64,000 nucleotides of DNA, taken from positions 62,001 through 126,000 of the forward strand of contig NZ_JASEFJ010000001.1 of NCBI RefSeq assembly GCF_030019085.1. Reading direction: 5' to 3'. The stretch's first letter is position 1, and every line of letters starts with the position of its first letter. This document shows positions 51,740 through 61,393 of the stretch, piece by piece. Source of the DNA: Methanoculleus sp. Its GTDB lineage: Archaea; Halobacteriota; Methanomicrobia; Methanomicrobiales; Methanoculleaceae. The translations under genes and the position numbers were made by a program. The notes below the pieces were generated by a model. The model did not search any database. It had not been told where the DNA came from and worked only from the letters and a program-made list of their open reading frames with translations.

Positions 51740-52188
51740 TCATCTCCAGGATATCTCGATTCCTCTCTGATTTCCGGAATCTGGTAGCGATATTTGCCGG
51801 TGCATGCATCATCGTCGCCGTTGCCGGCATAATCTCCCTGCCGCTCGAGTTCGAGGAGAACCAGCTCTACCCAAAGACCCTCAACTCGGAATCCCCGCTC
51901 TACCCTTACGACCGGGGCGGGGTGCCCTTCGGCCCAACGGAAGTCGTCGCACAGTACCCGGAGAATTCTCCTTACTTGGGATATGTCACCACCTACCTGA
52001 CACCCTTCTCACGTTACCTCGCAGACCATACGCACTACCTGGGCACGACGATCGTCGCCCACCCGGGTGGGATCATCGATGAGATCCTCTACAACACCCG
52101 TGGACTCGATACGGTCGTCGAGACAAGCATCCTCTTTGTAGCGTTTGCGATCGCCTCACACCTCTACCGGAGGACAAAAGAAGAATGA
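51736..52188 (+). CDS. ehaF: energy-converting hydrogenase A subunit EhaF-like (DUF2106); start codon uncertain (CTG proposed)
   Basis: IISRISRFLSDFRNLVAIFAGACIIVAVAGIISLPLEFEENQLYPKTLNSESPLYPYDRGGVPFGPTEVVAQYPENSPYLGYVTTYLTPFSRYLADHTHYLGTTIV; the ORF track starts only at GTG 51922. Confidence 0.7.
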   Translation: MIISRISRFLSDFRNLVAIFAGACIIVAVAGIISLPLEFEENQLYPKTLNSESPLYPYDRGGVPFGPTEVVAQYPENSPYLGYVTTYLTPFSRYLADHTHYLGTTIVAHPGGIIDEILYNTRGLDTVVETSILFVAFAIASHLYRRTKEE

Positions 52189-52784
52189 TCCTGACATACT
52201 CGATAGGTCTCTTCGTGGCGTTCGCGGTGACAGGGATAGCCTTTTTTGCCCTGATGCGCGAGACCGATGGTCTCCACCGTCTCCTCCTCACCGATCTTGT
52301 CGAGGTAGTCACCCTCGCGTTCATTGCGCTGGTCGGCACCGACCTCGCCGAGGCGCTCATCCTCCCGGGGCTTGTGGTGGGCACCTCGGAGTTGATCGCG
52401 CTCTCCGAGATCTACCGGGTCAAAGAAGGTTTCAACCGACCACCGTCCGATGGTCTGCAGATCGAGGTGATGGAGACCGCTCCTCCCATACTTGCCGCAC
52501 TCCTGGTCGGCTACGGTATCATCCTCTCCGGGTTCTCGGGTGGGGCTGTTGCCGGGCTCGGCGTGATCTTCTACTTCCTCAGCCGCGACCACCACGAGCG
52601 GTTTGAGGTGATCGAGACCGCGAGCGGCTACTCGTGGGTCATCTGGATCTTCGCGTTCTTCACCTTCATGATCTTCCCGGAGCGGTGGTTCTTTGCGGTC
52701 ATGCTCGCGGGGTCGGCGATCCTTGTCAAGGTTATGGCCAAGATGTCGATCATCGGCACCATGCGGGGTGGTCCAAATGTCTGA
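52185..52784 (+). CDS. ehaG: energy-converting hydrogenase A subunit EhaG-like
   Basis: TDLVEVVTLAFIALVGTDLAEALILPGLVVGTSELIALSEIY; eha order. Confidence 0.75.
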   Translation: MILTYSIGLFVAFAVTGIAFFALMRETDGLHRLLLTDLVEVVTLAFIALVGTDLAEALILPGLVVGTSELIALSEIYRVKEGFNRPPSDGLQIEVMETAPPILAALLVGYGIILSGFSGGAVAGLGVIFYFLSRDHHERFEVIETASGYSWVIWIFAFFTFMIFPERWFFAVMLAGSAILVKVMAKMSIIGTMRGGPNV

Positions 52785-53430
52785 TATCGGCGGGGTCGAC
52801 CTCTTTGTGCTGGAGTTCGGGGATATCCTCCACTACTTCACTCCTTACTCCCTCACGCTATTCATCTTCGCGCTGATCTTCACAGTGCTTGTCATAGTTG
52901 CGAGGCCTGAGAGGCAGCTCGATATCGTGTTTGGGGGAGACGCCTACTACGCGAAGAAGACGCCCATCTCGGAGAGGCAGTTCCGGCGTTTCATGGCGAT
53001 AGCCTGCGGTCTTGCGTCCATGGGGGCGATGGCGAGCGGTGACATCTTCAACTACACGCTCTTCGTCTCAATGGTCGGTATCACCAACGTCGGCATCGTT
53101 GCGGCGGTGAAAAGCCGCCACGTTCTCAACGCCGCATACGAGTATGGGATCGTCGCCATGGTCGGCACCCTGCCGCTTTTCGGGGGTGCCGCGCTGATCC
53201 TCGGGACCACCGGTACGCTCTCCATCCCGGCCCTTGCGACCGGGGGCTATGCGGTCCCGCTGGTGGCGAAGATCCTCCTCGCTCTCGGCGTTACCGGGGA
53301 GGGGATGGCGCCGTTCTACGCGGCAAAAGCCGAGATGTTCAGGGCGCCGGGCGCCCCCTACGTCATCATGTGCTCCCTCTCATCGCTGTTGATCTTCCTG
53401 CGCGTCGTGGAGATTGTCATAACCATCTGA
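52777..53430 (+). CDS. ehaH: energy-converting hydrogenase A subunit EhaH-like (proton-translocating antiporter-like)
   Basis: RQLDIVFGGDAYYAKKTPISERQFRRFMAIACGLASMGAMASGDIFNYTLFVSMVGITNVGI. Confidence 0.8.
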   Translation: MSDIGGVDLFVLEFGDILHYFTPYSLTLFIFALIFTVLVIVARPERQLDIVFGGDAYYAKKTPISERQFRRFMAIACGLASMGAMASGDIFNYTLFVSMVGITNVGIVAAVKSRHVLNAAYEYGIVAMVGTLPLFGGAALILGTTGTLSIPALATGGYAVPLVAKILLALGVTGEGMAPFYAAKAEMFRAPGAPYVIMCSLSSLLIFLRVVEIVITI

Positions 53431-53435
53431 TAACC

Positions 53436-53639
53436 ATGAAGAAAAAGACGTTTCCCTACGGATTTGCGGTATCGGCCATCGCCATCATCGTCGCATGGGC
53501 GGCGCTGGCAGCAGCCCTTATACCGCTCTGGGCGGCAGTTACAATATTCGTCATCGCCTTTCCGTTACTGGTGCTCTTCCTGACACTCTGGTGGCGGGCT
53601 CCTGGGGGAGAAGAGGATATACCGTTTATAGGATACTGA
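53436..53639 (+). CDS. ehaI: energy-converting hydrogenase A subunit EhaI-like
   Basis: Two-TM small protein in eha order. Confidence 0.62.
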   Translation: MKKKTFPYGFAVSAIAIIVAWAALAAALIPLWAAVTIFVIAFPLLVLFLTLWWRAPGGEEDIPFIGY

Positions 53640-53640
53640 T

Positions 53641-54486
53641 ATGATCGAGTACCTGGTATTTGCAGCAGTCTTCGGGCTTCTTCTGCTGGGGCTTCACCGG
53701 AAAGTCATCGCACGTATACAGACAAGGCCGGGACCCCCCATCTGGCAGGAGATCCTCCACGCGCTGAAGTTCTCGTTCAAGAGTACCTGGGTGCCGAGAA
53801 CTGCAAGCGCTACACTCTATGTAGGGATAGTTCTCATCGGCATTGGGATCTGGAGCGCAGCGTTTTTTGTCGTCTTTGCCGGTGAGAGCATCCTGATCCT
53901 CTTTGCGATCTACATGCTCCACAAGGTGGTGGAGCATGGGTTTGGGCTCTCATCAGGGTCGCCCTACGGAAAGTTCGGTGGTGTTCGGTCAGTCATATCG
54001 GCGGCCTCCGAGATCCCGCTCTTCGTCACGATCGCCGCGATCTACCTCCTCACGGGATCGCTCATCCTGCGCGACATCACCGCCTACCAGGGAGTCCACG
54101 GCCCGCTCCTCTTTATCGCGCCTCCCTTTGCCATTGCTATGTTCCTCGTGATCCTCTCAAAGATGCCCTACGGCCCCTTCTCGATCGTGGAGAGCAAAGA
54201 ACTCGTGAGTGGCTACAAGACGGAGCACTTTGGGGTCTGGCGGGCTGGTCTGGCCGTGACCGAGGGGCTCAAGACGTTCGTGCTCCTCTACGCCTTTGTG
54301 GCGATCTTCATCGGGGCTGTTCCGTTCTGGGCGGCTCTTGTCATCATGACCGTGGTGCTCATATCTCTCTCGTTTGTCTGTGCGATAACCCCGATGCTAT
54401 CGCCGTATGACAGTGTCACCATCCAGGGCCTTATCACCGGGCTGATGCTGGTCTACACAGGATATCTCTGGTGGGTGATCCCATGA
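53641..54486 (+). CDS. ehaJ: energy-converting hydrogenase A subunit EhaJ (NuoH/subunit-1 like)
   Basis: RIQTRPGPPIWQEILHALKF; SKMPYGPFSIVESKELVSGYKTEH. Confidence 0.87.
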   Translation: MIEYLVFAAVFGLLLLGLHRKVIARIQTRPGPPIWQEILHALKFSFKSTWVPRTASATLYVGIVLIGIGIWSAAFFVVFAGESILILFAIYMLHKVVEHGFGLSSGSPYGKFGGVRSVISAASEIPLFVTIAAIYLLTGSLILRDITAYQGVHGPLLFIAPPFAIAMFLVILSKMPYGPFSIVESKELVSGYKTEHFGVWRAGLAVTEGLKTFVLLYAFVAIFIGAVPFWAALVIMTVVLISLSFVCAITPMLSPYDSVTIQGLITGLMLVYTGYLWWVIP

Positions 54487-54725
54487 TTCGTGAACTGGTG
54501 CTCCTTGGAGGGGTGTTCTACATTGTTATAGCGCTGGTGCAGTGGGTACAGAATCAGACAGTTCAGGTCGAGGCGGCGCTGGTTGCCGGGATCCTGGTAG
54601 TGCTCCCGCTCATCCATTACGCCCGGGACGAGGAGCGACTCAAGAAGATCGAGATGGCCGGACTCTGGCTGGCGATCGCCCTCTTTGTTGGTTACGCCCT
54701 TGCAAAGGCTGGGGGATACCTATGA
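54483..54725 (+). CDS. energy-converting hydrogenase A small membrane subunit (EhaK/EhaL-like)
   Basis: Small TM protein between ehaJ and ehaM. Confidence 0.6.
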   Translation: MIRELVLLGGVFYIVIALVQWVQNQTVQVEAALVAGILVVLPLIHYARDEERLKKIEMAGLWLAIALFVGYALAKAGGYL

Positions 54726-55111
54726 CCGGGCGCTGCCTCTACGAGAAAGACCTCCGGCCGCTGAAGTACAACATCCTGACCAGCACAAAACACGATGCGA
54801 CCGTCAGGGCGATTGCGAACCGACTCGGCGTGAGCGACGCAAAACTGCGTAGACTTCTAATTCAGCGACTCGATATGTCGCTGCTGGAGAACATCGAGAC
54901 CAGGTGGGAGATGGGGCTTCGGTATGCCGATGATGGCGATCCGCTGGCAAAGGAACTCGGGTGTGAACTCTTCAGCCGGTTCATACCTCTTCTGGATCAG
55001 GAGAGAATGAAAGAGATTTACGAAGAGACCAGAGCGCTGGCTCAGGAGATACCTTTTGAAGGGGCAATCGTGAGAGGGAAGGCACTGATCAGAGAGGCGA
55101 TCCTCTCATGA
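54722..55111 (+). CDS. ehaM: energy-converting hydrogenase A subunit EhaM-like (DUF1959)
   Basis: KDLRPLKYNILTSTKHDATVRAIANRLG; position before ehaN. Confidence 0.75.
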   Translation: MTGRCLYEKDLRPLKYNILTSTKHDATVRAIANRLGVSDAKLRRLLIQRLDMSLLENIETRWEMGLRYADDGDPLAKELGCELFSRFIPLLDQERMKEIYEETRALAQEIPFEGAIVRGKALIREAILS

Positions 55112-55563
55112 GCATACTCCAGAGCATCAAGAACGCCGTTCGGTCGAGATCGATCCATGTCAGTTACATCGACGTTGGGTCGTGCAACGGCTGCGATATC
55201 GAGGTGCTGGCCTGCCTTGCTCCGCGCTACGATATCGAGCAGTACGGGATCTACGTTCACAACAACCCCCGTGAGGCTGACGTCCTCCTGGTGATAGGGT
55301 CGGTCACCCCGCAGTGGGAGGACAAACTCCGTAACATCTGGGAGAAGATCCCCGCCCCAAAGGCGGCCATAGCCATCGGGAACTGCCCGATATCGGGGTG
55401 TGTATATGCACGTAAGGGTTCTTTGACAACCCCTCCAGTCAAGAACTATATACCCATAGCCGCAGAGGTTCCGGGCTGCCCGCCAAGACCGACGGAGATA
55501 CTCTCCGCCATACTCTCGGTTGCACCACTGATATTCAAAGATTACGAGGAAAAACAGTCATGA
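55108..55563 (+). CDS. ehaN: energy-converting [NiFe] hydrogenase A small subunit
   Basis: SYIDVGSCNGCDIEVLACLAPRYDIEQYGI; GNCPISGC. Confidence 0.9.
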   Translation: MSILQSIKNAVRSRSIHVSYIDVGSCNGCDIEVLACLAPRYDIEQYGIYVHNNPREADVLLVIGSVTPQWEDKLRNIWEKIPAPKAAIAIGNCPISGCVYARKGSLTTPPVKNYIPIAAEVPGCPPRPTEILSAILSVAPLIFKDYEEKQS

Positions 55564-56648
55564 AGAAGACCGTCGACGTCTCCATTCCGCTCGGGCCGAT
55601 GCACCCCTGCTGGAAAGAACCCGTTCGCCTCAAATGTGAGACGGCAGGCGAGCGGGTGCTCCATACTGAGGTCGAGCTCGGCTACATGAAGAAGGGGATC
55701 GAGCGGATCATGCGCGGCCGTCCCTGGCAGGAGGTTATGTTCCTTGCCGAACGGGTCTGCGGGATCTGCTCGGTCGTTCACAACATGGTCTTCATCGAGG
55801 CGATGGAACTGATAAGCGATATAGCGGTTCCGCCGCGAGCGGCCTACCTCCGGGTGGTTGCAAACGAACTTGATCGGGTTGCAAGTCACATCCTGGCAAA
55901 CTTCTCCTACTGCTACACTATCGAGCACGAGACGCTTGCTATGTACCTCTTAAACACCCGGGAGAGGGTGCTTGACAACCTGGAACGGCTCACAGGGTCA
56001 CGGATCAACACCGCCTACATGATACCTGGCGGCGTCCGGTTCGACCTCCTGCCGGAGGACGCTGCGACGATGCTTGCCGATCTCGCGAAGGTCGAGGAGG
56101 AGTTGAAACGCTACGTCCAGATCTTTGAGAGCGGCCCCCTGATCGGGCTACGGAGCCGGGGGATCGGCTACATGAGCCGCGAGGATGCAATCCGTGCTCA
56201 CACAGTAGGCCCGACTGCACGGGCAAGCGGCGTCGAGGACTGCGACCTGCGCCTCCGTCACCCGACCTACCGGGCGCTGGGGTTCGAGCAGGTTACCCGA
56301 ACCGAAGGCGACAACTTCGCCAGGGTAATGCTCCGGTTCCAGGAGGTCTTCCAGAGCATCGACCTGATCCGAAAATGCGTGGACACCCTCCCTGCAGGCC
56401 ACATCCGGGGCGGCGGACTATGCAGGGCAGGAGAGGTCTCCTACAGCGGCGAGGCGCCCCGGGGCGAGCTGACCTACACCATAAAGACCGACGATTTCGG
56501 CAGGGTGCTCGATATCGCGATACGAACGCCATCGATCATGAATATCGAGGCCTGCGCCCACTACATGGTCGTGAACGCCACCTCCATCGCCGACGTGACC
56601 TCGACGTTTATCAGCAGTGACCCCTGTATCGCCTGCAACGAAAGGTGA
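55560..56648 (+). CDS. ehaO: energy-converting [NiFe] hydrogenase A large subunit
   Basis: ERVCGICSVVHNMVFIEAMEL and C-terminal DPCIACNER (NiFe ligands CxxC...CxxC). Confidence 0.93.
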   Translation: MKKTVDVSIPLGPMHPCWKEPVRLKCETAGERVLHTEVELGYMKKGIERIMRGRPWQEVMFLAERVCGICSVVHNMVFIEAMELISDIAVPPRAAYLRVVANELDRVASHILANFSYCYTIEHETLAMYLLNTRERVLDNLERLTGSRINTAYMIPGGVRFDLLPEDAATMLADLAKVEEELKRYVQIFESGPLIGLRSRGIGYMSREDAIRAHTVGPTARASGVEDCDLRLRHPTYRALGFEQVTRTEGDNFARVMLRFQEVFQSIDLIRKCVDTLPAGHIRGGGLCRAGEVSYSGEAPRGELTYTIKTDDFGRVLDIAIRTPSIMNIEACAHYMVVNATSIADVTSTFISSDPCIACNER

Positions 56649-56652
56649 AGTG

Positions 56653-57264
56653 ATGCGATCGATCGTCTACTACGTGCGGGAGTTCCTCAGGCCCGAATGG
56701 CTCAAAAAGTTCTTCTTCGTAAAGACCGCGCCGCTCGTGACCCCACCGTACTTCAAGGGCTACCCTACCCTGACGGGGAAGGATTGTACGGGGTGTTTCA
56801 CCTGCATGATGATCTGTCCGGCACCCGACGCGATCGCCGTCCTCCGCAGAAAGGAACAGTGGGAGCCAGAGGTCTACCCTGGCCATTGCATTCGATGCGG
56901 TCTCTGTGTTGAGGCGTGCCCGGAAGGTGTTCTCGCAAGCGGTCGGGTCACGGATCTCGCCAGGCGCGATGCCACGGCGTTCTGGCATTCGTTTCACCTG
57001 GAGGTCGACGAGAGTCTCTGTATGCGCTGCGGGAACTGCTGCGTCTCCTGCCCGATCAACCGGCAGATCGATCCTCAACTCGCCGGGACAGGGACATCCA
57101 CAAGCGACGAGGTTATCATGCGGGTCAGCAGCGGGCGTGTGCGGATCCTCCACGAGGAGAAGTGCACGGGTTGTAAGACCTGCGAGACTCAGTGCCCGAG
57201 CGGCGCGATCCGGGTCGCCCGTATGGTGGAAGGGGTTCAGTTTCTGGACGGGGTGGAGTCATGA
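56653..57264 (+). CDS. Eha-associated 4Fe-4S polyferredoxin (EhaP/Q-like)
   Basis: CTGCFTCMMICP, CIRCGLCVEACP, CMRCGNCCVSCP, CTGCKTCETQCP. Confidence 0.85.
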   Translation: MRSIVYYVREFLRPEWLKKFFFVKTAPLVTPPYFKGYPTLTGKDCTGCFTCMMICPAPDAIAVLRRKEQWEPEVYPGHCIRCGLCVEACPEGVLASGRVTDLARRDATAFWHSFHLEVDESLCMRCGNCCVSCPINRQIDPQLAGTGTSTSDEVIMRVSSGRVRILHEEKCTGCKTCETQCPSGAIRVARMVEGVQFLDGVES

Positions 57265-57650
57265 AGTTCCTGATGAACACCGGACGGACGGTCAACCAGG
57301 GCGTAACCGTTGAGAACAAGGGCTCTGTCGAGTACGCGAGGGAGGCCTCGACCTGTTTCATGCACGAGTTCGATATGCTCGAGCTCGGGGTCGATGACGG
57401 CGATCCAGTACTCGTGCGTGGCCCGGTTGGCGAGGTTGTGATGCGTGTGAAGGCGTCTGTTGAGGTTGAGATCGGGACTGTCTTTGTCCCCTACGGGCCT
57501 TACGCGAACCATATCGTGGCTGCAGATACCCATTCCACGGGAATGCCGGACTTCAAGTCGCACGAGGTGGAGATCGAGCCTACCGACGAAGAGCCGAAAC
57601 TGGTTTACGAACTGATGGAAGACCTTGGAGGGCTGGCCTATGAACGTTAA
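57261..57650 (+). CDS. fwdD: formylmethanofuran dehydrogenase subunit D
   Basis: Molybdopterin-dinucleotide-binding-like: VLVRGPVGEVVMRVKA...GTVFVPYGPYANHIV; upstream of fwdB. Confidence 0.88.
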   Translation: MKFLMNTGRTVNQGVTVENKGSVEYAREASTCFMHEFDMLELGVDDGDPVLVRGPVGEVVMRVKASVEVEIGTVFVPYGPYANHIVAADTHSTGMPDFKSHEVEIEPTDEEPKLVYELMEDLGGLAYER

Positions 57651-58929
57651 AGACGCGGTCTGCCCGTTCTGTGGCTGTCTCTGCGACGATATCGAGGTTG
57701 AGATTGAGGGTGACCGGCTGGTCGGCGTCACAAACGCCTGTGAACTTGGGGCGACGAAGTTCCTGGGCGGCGAGAGGCTCAAGTCACCCATCCGGCGTGA
57801 AGGAAAGGCCTGGAAGGAGATCTCCTACGACGAGGCCATCCGTTACGCTGCTGACATGCTTCTTGACGCCGAACGCCCACTCCTCTACGGCTGGAGCGGC
57901 ACACACGGCGAGGCACAGTGCGTCGGCGTTCATATGGCTGAACTCGTGCGCGGTGTGATCGACAACACCTCGTCGGTCTGTCACGGTCCATCTGTCCTGG
58001 CCATCCAGGAGGTGGGGCATCCAGGGTGCACGCTCGGGGTCGTGAAGAACCGGGCGGACCTCTTGATCTACTGGGGGTCAAACCCGATCGACGCCCACCC
58101 ACGGCACCTCTCGCGCTACACCTGCTACGCTGAGGGATTCTTCCTTGAAAACGCCTTCCGCGACCGGAAGGTGGTGGTTGTAGATGTCAGGAAGACCCAG
58201 ACCGCAAACATCGCCGACGAGTTCGTCAGGGTCAGGCCCGGCGGGGATTACGCAATCCTCTCGGCGCTACGGACGATCGTCAGGGGTAAGACCGATACCA
58301 TCCCGCGGATGGTCGCCGGCGTCACACGAGATCAGCTGATCCGGGTGGCAGACCTCTGTCTGAACGCGAAGTTCGGGGCGGTCTACTTCGGTCTCGGTCT
58401 CACCATGATCCCGGGGAAGTACAAGAACATACGTAACGCCATCGAACTCGTCACGGAACTGAACCGGCACACGAAGTTTACCATATCGGCGATGCGTGGT
58501 CACTACAATGTCTACGGTTCAAACGAGGTCAACACCTGGATGACAGGCTATCCATTCGCGATCGACTTCTCCCGGGGTATCGCCTTCTACAACCCGGGGG
58601 AGACAACGGCAGTGGACGTCCTGGCCCGCAAAGAGTGTGATGCCGCACTGATCGTTGGGAGCGACCCGGCCGCTCACTTCCCGCGGAGGTGTATCGAGCA
58701 CCTGGCCGAGATTCCGGTCGTCCAGCTCGACCCCTACCCTAATGCCACCACCGCGTTCTGCAAAGTCCAGATCCCGGTGGCGGTGACGGGGGTCGACGCC
58801 GAGGGAACAGCCTACCGGATGGACGGCGTACCGATCCGGACCAGAAAGGTTCTATCGAGCGATTACCTCTCCGATGAGGAGGTCCTATCCCGGATGTATG
58901 CGTTGATGCAGGAGGCACTGAAGCGATGA
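57640..58929 (+). CDS. fwdB: formylmethanofuran dehydrogenase subunit B
   Basis: VCPFCGCLCDDIEVEIE; EVGHPGCTLGVVKNRADLLIYWGSNP. Confidence 0.95.
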   Translation: MNVKDAVCPFCGCLCDDIEVEIEGDRLVGVTNACELGATKFLGGERLKSPIRREGKAWKEISYDEAIRYAADMLLDAERPLLYGWSGTHGEAQCVGVHMAELVRGVIDNTSSVCHGPSVLAIQEVGHPGCTLGVVKNRADLLIYWGSNPIDAHPRHLSRYTCYAEGFFLENAFRDRKVVVVDVRKTQTANIADEFVRVRPGGDYAILSALRTIVRGKTDTIPRMVAGVTRDQLIRVADLCLNAKFGAVYFGLGLTMIPGKYKNIRNAIELVTELNRHTKFTISAMRGHYNVYGSNEVNTWMTGYPFAIDFSRGIAFYNPGETTAVDVLARKECDAALIVGSDPAAHFPRRCIEHLAEIPVVQLDPYPNATTAFCKVQIPVAVTGVDAEGTAYRMDGVPIRTRKVLSSDYLSDEEVLSRMYALMQEALKR

Positions 58930-60626
58930 CCGAACTCCTGGTGAAGAACGCCCATGTGATCGACCCTCTCAGCGGGATCAACGGCGAGACGATGGATATC
59001 GCCATCCGCGACGGAAAGATAGTTGAGGAGGTGAGCGCTGCGGCGGAGGTGATCGATGCCCGCGGAATGCTCACGATGCCAGGTGGGATCGACTCGCACA
59101 CCCATATCTGCGGGACGAAGGTGAACTTCGGGCGCTACATGAGCCCGGAGGATATGCGGGCGGGGAGGACGCCCCGACGTGGGCCGATGCACGCCACCTC
59201 AGGCTACAGCGTCCCGACCACCTATGGTAACAGTTACCGCTACAGCGTGATGGGCTACACCACCCTGCTTGAGGGGGCGATGGCGCCGCTTGAGGCCCGG
59301 CACACCCACGAGGAGTTCACCTACACCCCCCTCCAGGACACGATGGCAAACACCCTCTTTGACGGGAACTGGTCGATCATGGAGGCGATCCGGGATGGAG
59401 ACGTGAAGAGGGTTGCCGCAATAATCGCCTGGACGCTCTCGGCGGTGAAGGGGTTCGGAGTAAAGCTCACAAACCCCGGCGGTACCGAGGCCTGGCAGTG
59501 GGGGAAGAACGTATCCTGTATCCGCGACCCGGTGCCGTACTTTGGGGTGACACCGGCAGAGATCATCCGATCGGTCATCGAGGCAAACGAACTCCTTCAC
59601 CTCCCGCACTCTGTTCACCTCCATTGTAACAACCTTGGCACTCCAGGGAACTACACCTGCACACTGGGGTCGCTTGGCCTTGCCCCGGACCTGAACCCGA
59701 GACGCCAGACACTTTACGCCACCCACGTTCAGTTCCACGCCTACGGTGGGTCTGGGTGGAAGGACTTCTCTTCGAAGAGTGAGCCTATAGCAAACCTCGT
59801 CAACATGCGTCCTCAGGTGGTCATAGATATGGGCCAGATCCTCTTTGGCCGGACCACAACGATGACCGCGGATGGCCCAATGGAGTTCAACCTCTACCGC
59901 CTCCATCACGAGAAGTGGAGCAACCACGACGTGGAGTTAGAGACTGGTTCAGGGATCATCCCGGTCATCTACCGGCGTAAGAACCTGGTTAACTCGGTCA
60001 TGTGGGCGATCGGACTTGAACTTGCGCTACTCACGAAGAGTCCCTGGCAGTGCCTGCTCACGACGGATAACCCGAACGGTGCGCCGTTTGTTCGATACCC
60101 CGAGATCATAGGTCTCCTGATGAGCAGGAGGTACCGTGATGCTGAGTTTGCCACAATTCATCCCGATACCGGTTCGCGGGTGCCCCTGCCGGCGATCGAT
60201 CGTGAGATGGACTGGTATGAGATCGCGGTGATGACCCGCGCAGGGCAGGCGCGGGCGCTCGGGATCCAGGATCTCGGGAAAGGCCATCTTGCTCCTGGTG
60301 CGGATGCGGACGTCGCGATCTACCCTATCCGGATCGATGAGGTCGACCCCTCGGCCGATTACCAGAAGGTGATCGATGGTTTTTCCCGGACAGAGTACAC
60401 GATCAAGCGGGGCAGGGTCGTCGCCCGCCGGGGCGAGTGTGTGGTTCACGGGAGCAATTCCACCCTCTGGGTCAGGCCGAAGGTATCTGAGAACTATGAT
60501 ATGGGAAAGGACCCGGAGTTTGTCGAGAAGTTCGATCGGTACTATACCGTCAGGATGAGTAACTATCCGGTTCAGGAACAGTATCTGAACAGGAGTCGAT
60601 GCATCGAGACGGAAACAGAACTATGA
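58926..60626 (+). CDS. fwdA: formylmethanofuran dehydrogenase subunit A (amidohydrolase-like)
   Basis: MPGGIDSHTHICGTKVNFGRYMSPEDM; VHLHCNNLGTPGNY. Confidence 0.96.
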   Translation: MTELLVKNAHVIDPLSGINGETMDIAIRDGKIVEEVSAAAEVIDARGMLTMPGGIDSHTHICGTKVNFGRYMSPEDMRAGRTPRRGPMHATSGYSVPTTYGNSYRYSVMGYTTLLEGAMAPLEARHTHEEFTYTPLQDTMANTLFDGNWSIMEAIRDGDVKRVAAIIAWTLSAVKGFGVKLTNPGGTEAWQWGKNVSCIRDPVPYFGVTPAEIIRSVIEANELLHLPHSVHLHCNNLGTPGNYTCTLGSLGLAPDLNPRRQTLYATHVQFHAYGGSGWKDFSSKSEPIANLVNMRPQVVIDMGQILFGRTTTMTADGPMEFNLYRLHHEKWSNHDVELETGSGIIPVIYRRKNLVNSVMWAIGLELALLTKSPWQCLLTTDNPNGAPFVRYPEIIGLLMSRRYRDAEFATIHPDTGSRVPLPAIDREMDWYEIAVMTRAGQARALGIQDLGKGHLAPGADADVAIYPIRIDEVDPSADYQKVIDGFSRTEYTIKRGRVVARRGECVVHGSNSTLWVRPKVSENYDMGKDPEFVEKFDRYYTVRMSNYPVQEQYLNRSRCIETETEL

Positions 60627-61393
60627 TGAGAGTCAACCTTACGCTTAAACCGATGGGGAGCTGGTCAATCCCGATCGAGGCGGAGTCGATCATCCCTGCG
60701 AACTTTCTTTCAGGCACCGATCTCACGGTCTGGCGGGGGAACCGCGAGCTCGGTCTTGAGGAGGCTTTCTCGGTCTCGGTGGTGGGGGGTGCTGATCGGG
60801 CGGAGGATGTGGAGATCGTTCTCGCGGGGAAGACCGCCCGGTTGAAGAGGGTCGGCGAGTACATGGACGCAGGGAAGATCACCGTCCTCGGGGATATCGG
60901 GATGCACTGCGGCAACTTCATGACCGGCGGGACGATCGAGATCCAGGGTAACGCCGATGGCTGGCTCGGTCGGGAGATGGGGGGTGGATCAATCATCTGC
61001 CGGGGTAACGCCGCTGATTACTGCGCTTCGGGCTACCGCGGCGGCCGGAAGGGCATGACCGGGGGTCGCGTGGAGGTCTATGGTCGTGTCGGCGATTTCC
61101 TGGCAGAGAACCTTGCTGGTGGGACGGTCATTGTGCACGGCGATGCAGGAGATATGCCCGGCGCCGAGATGCGTGGCGGGACGCTCATCATCCACGGGGA
61201 CTGCACGCGGCCGGCGGCTAACATGAAGGATGGCGCCTGCTACGTCTACGGGACGGCGCGGTGGATGCTCCCGACATTCAGGAACCTCGGCACGGTCAGG
61301 CACGAAGGGCGGACGCTAATCCAGTTTACTGGCGATGTGGCGAACCGCGGGAAAGGAAATCTTTTTGTCGGGAACTACGAATATCTGGACTGA
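60623..61393 (+). CDS. fwdC: formylmethanofuran dehydrogenase subunit C
   Basis: GlxD/GltS-like G-rich repeats: GDIGMHCGNFMTGGTIEIQGNADGWLGREMGGGSI. Confidence 0.94.
   Translation: MMRVNLTLKPMGSWSIPIEAESIIPANFLSGTDLTVWRGNRELGLEEAFSVSVVGGADRAEDVEIVLAGKTARLKRVGEYMDAGKITVLGDIGMHCGNFMTGGTIEIQGNADGWLGREMGGGSIICRGNAADYCASGYRGGRKGMTGGRVEVYGRVGDFLAENLAGGTVIVHGDAGDMPGAEMRGGTLIIHGDCTRPAANMKDGACYVYGTARWMLPTFRNLGTVRHEGRTLIQFTGDVANRGKGNLFVGNYEYLD

Noticed and set aside
57640-58929. Possible selenocysteine (in-frame TGA) in FwdB
   Set aside because: The active-site position reads as Cys (VGHPGCTLG) and the frame is uninterrupted, so it is the cysteine form
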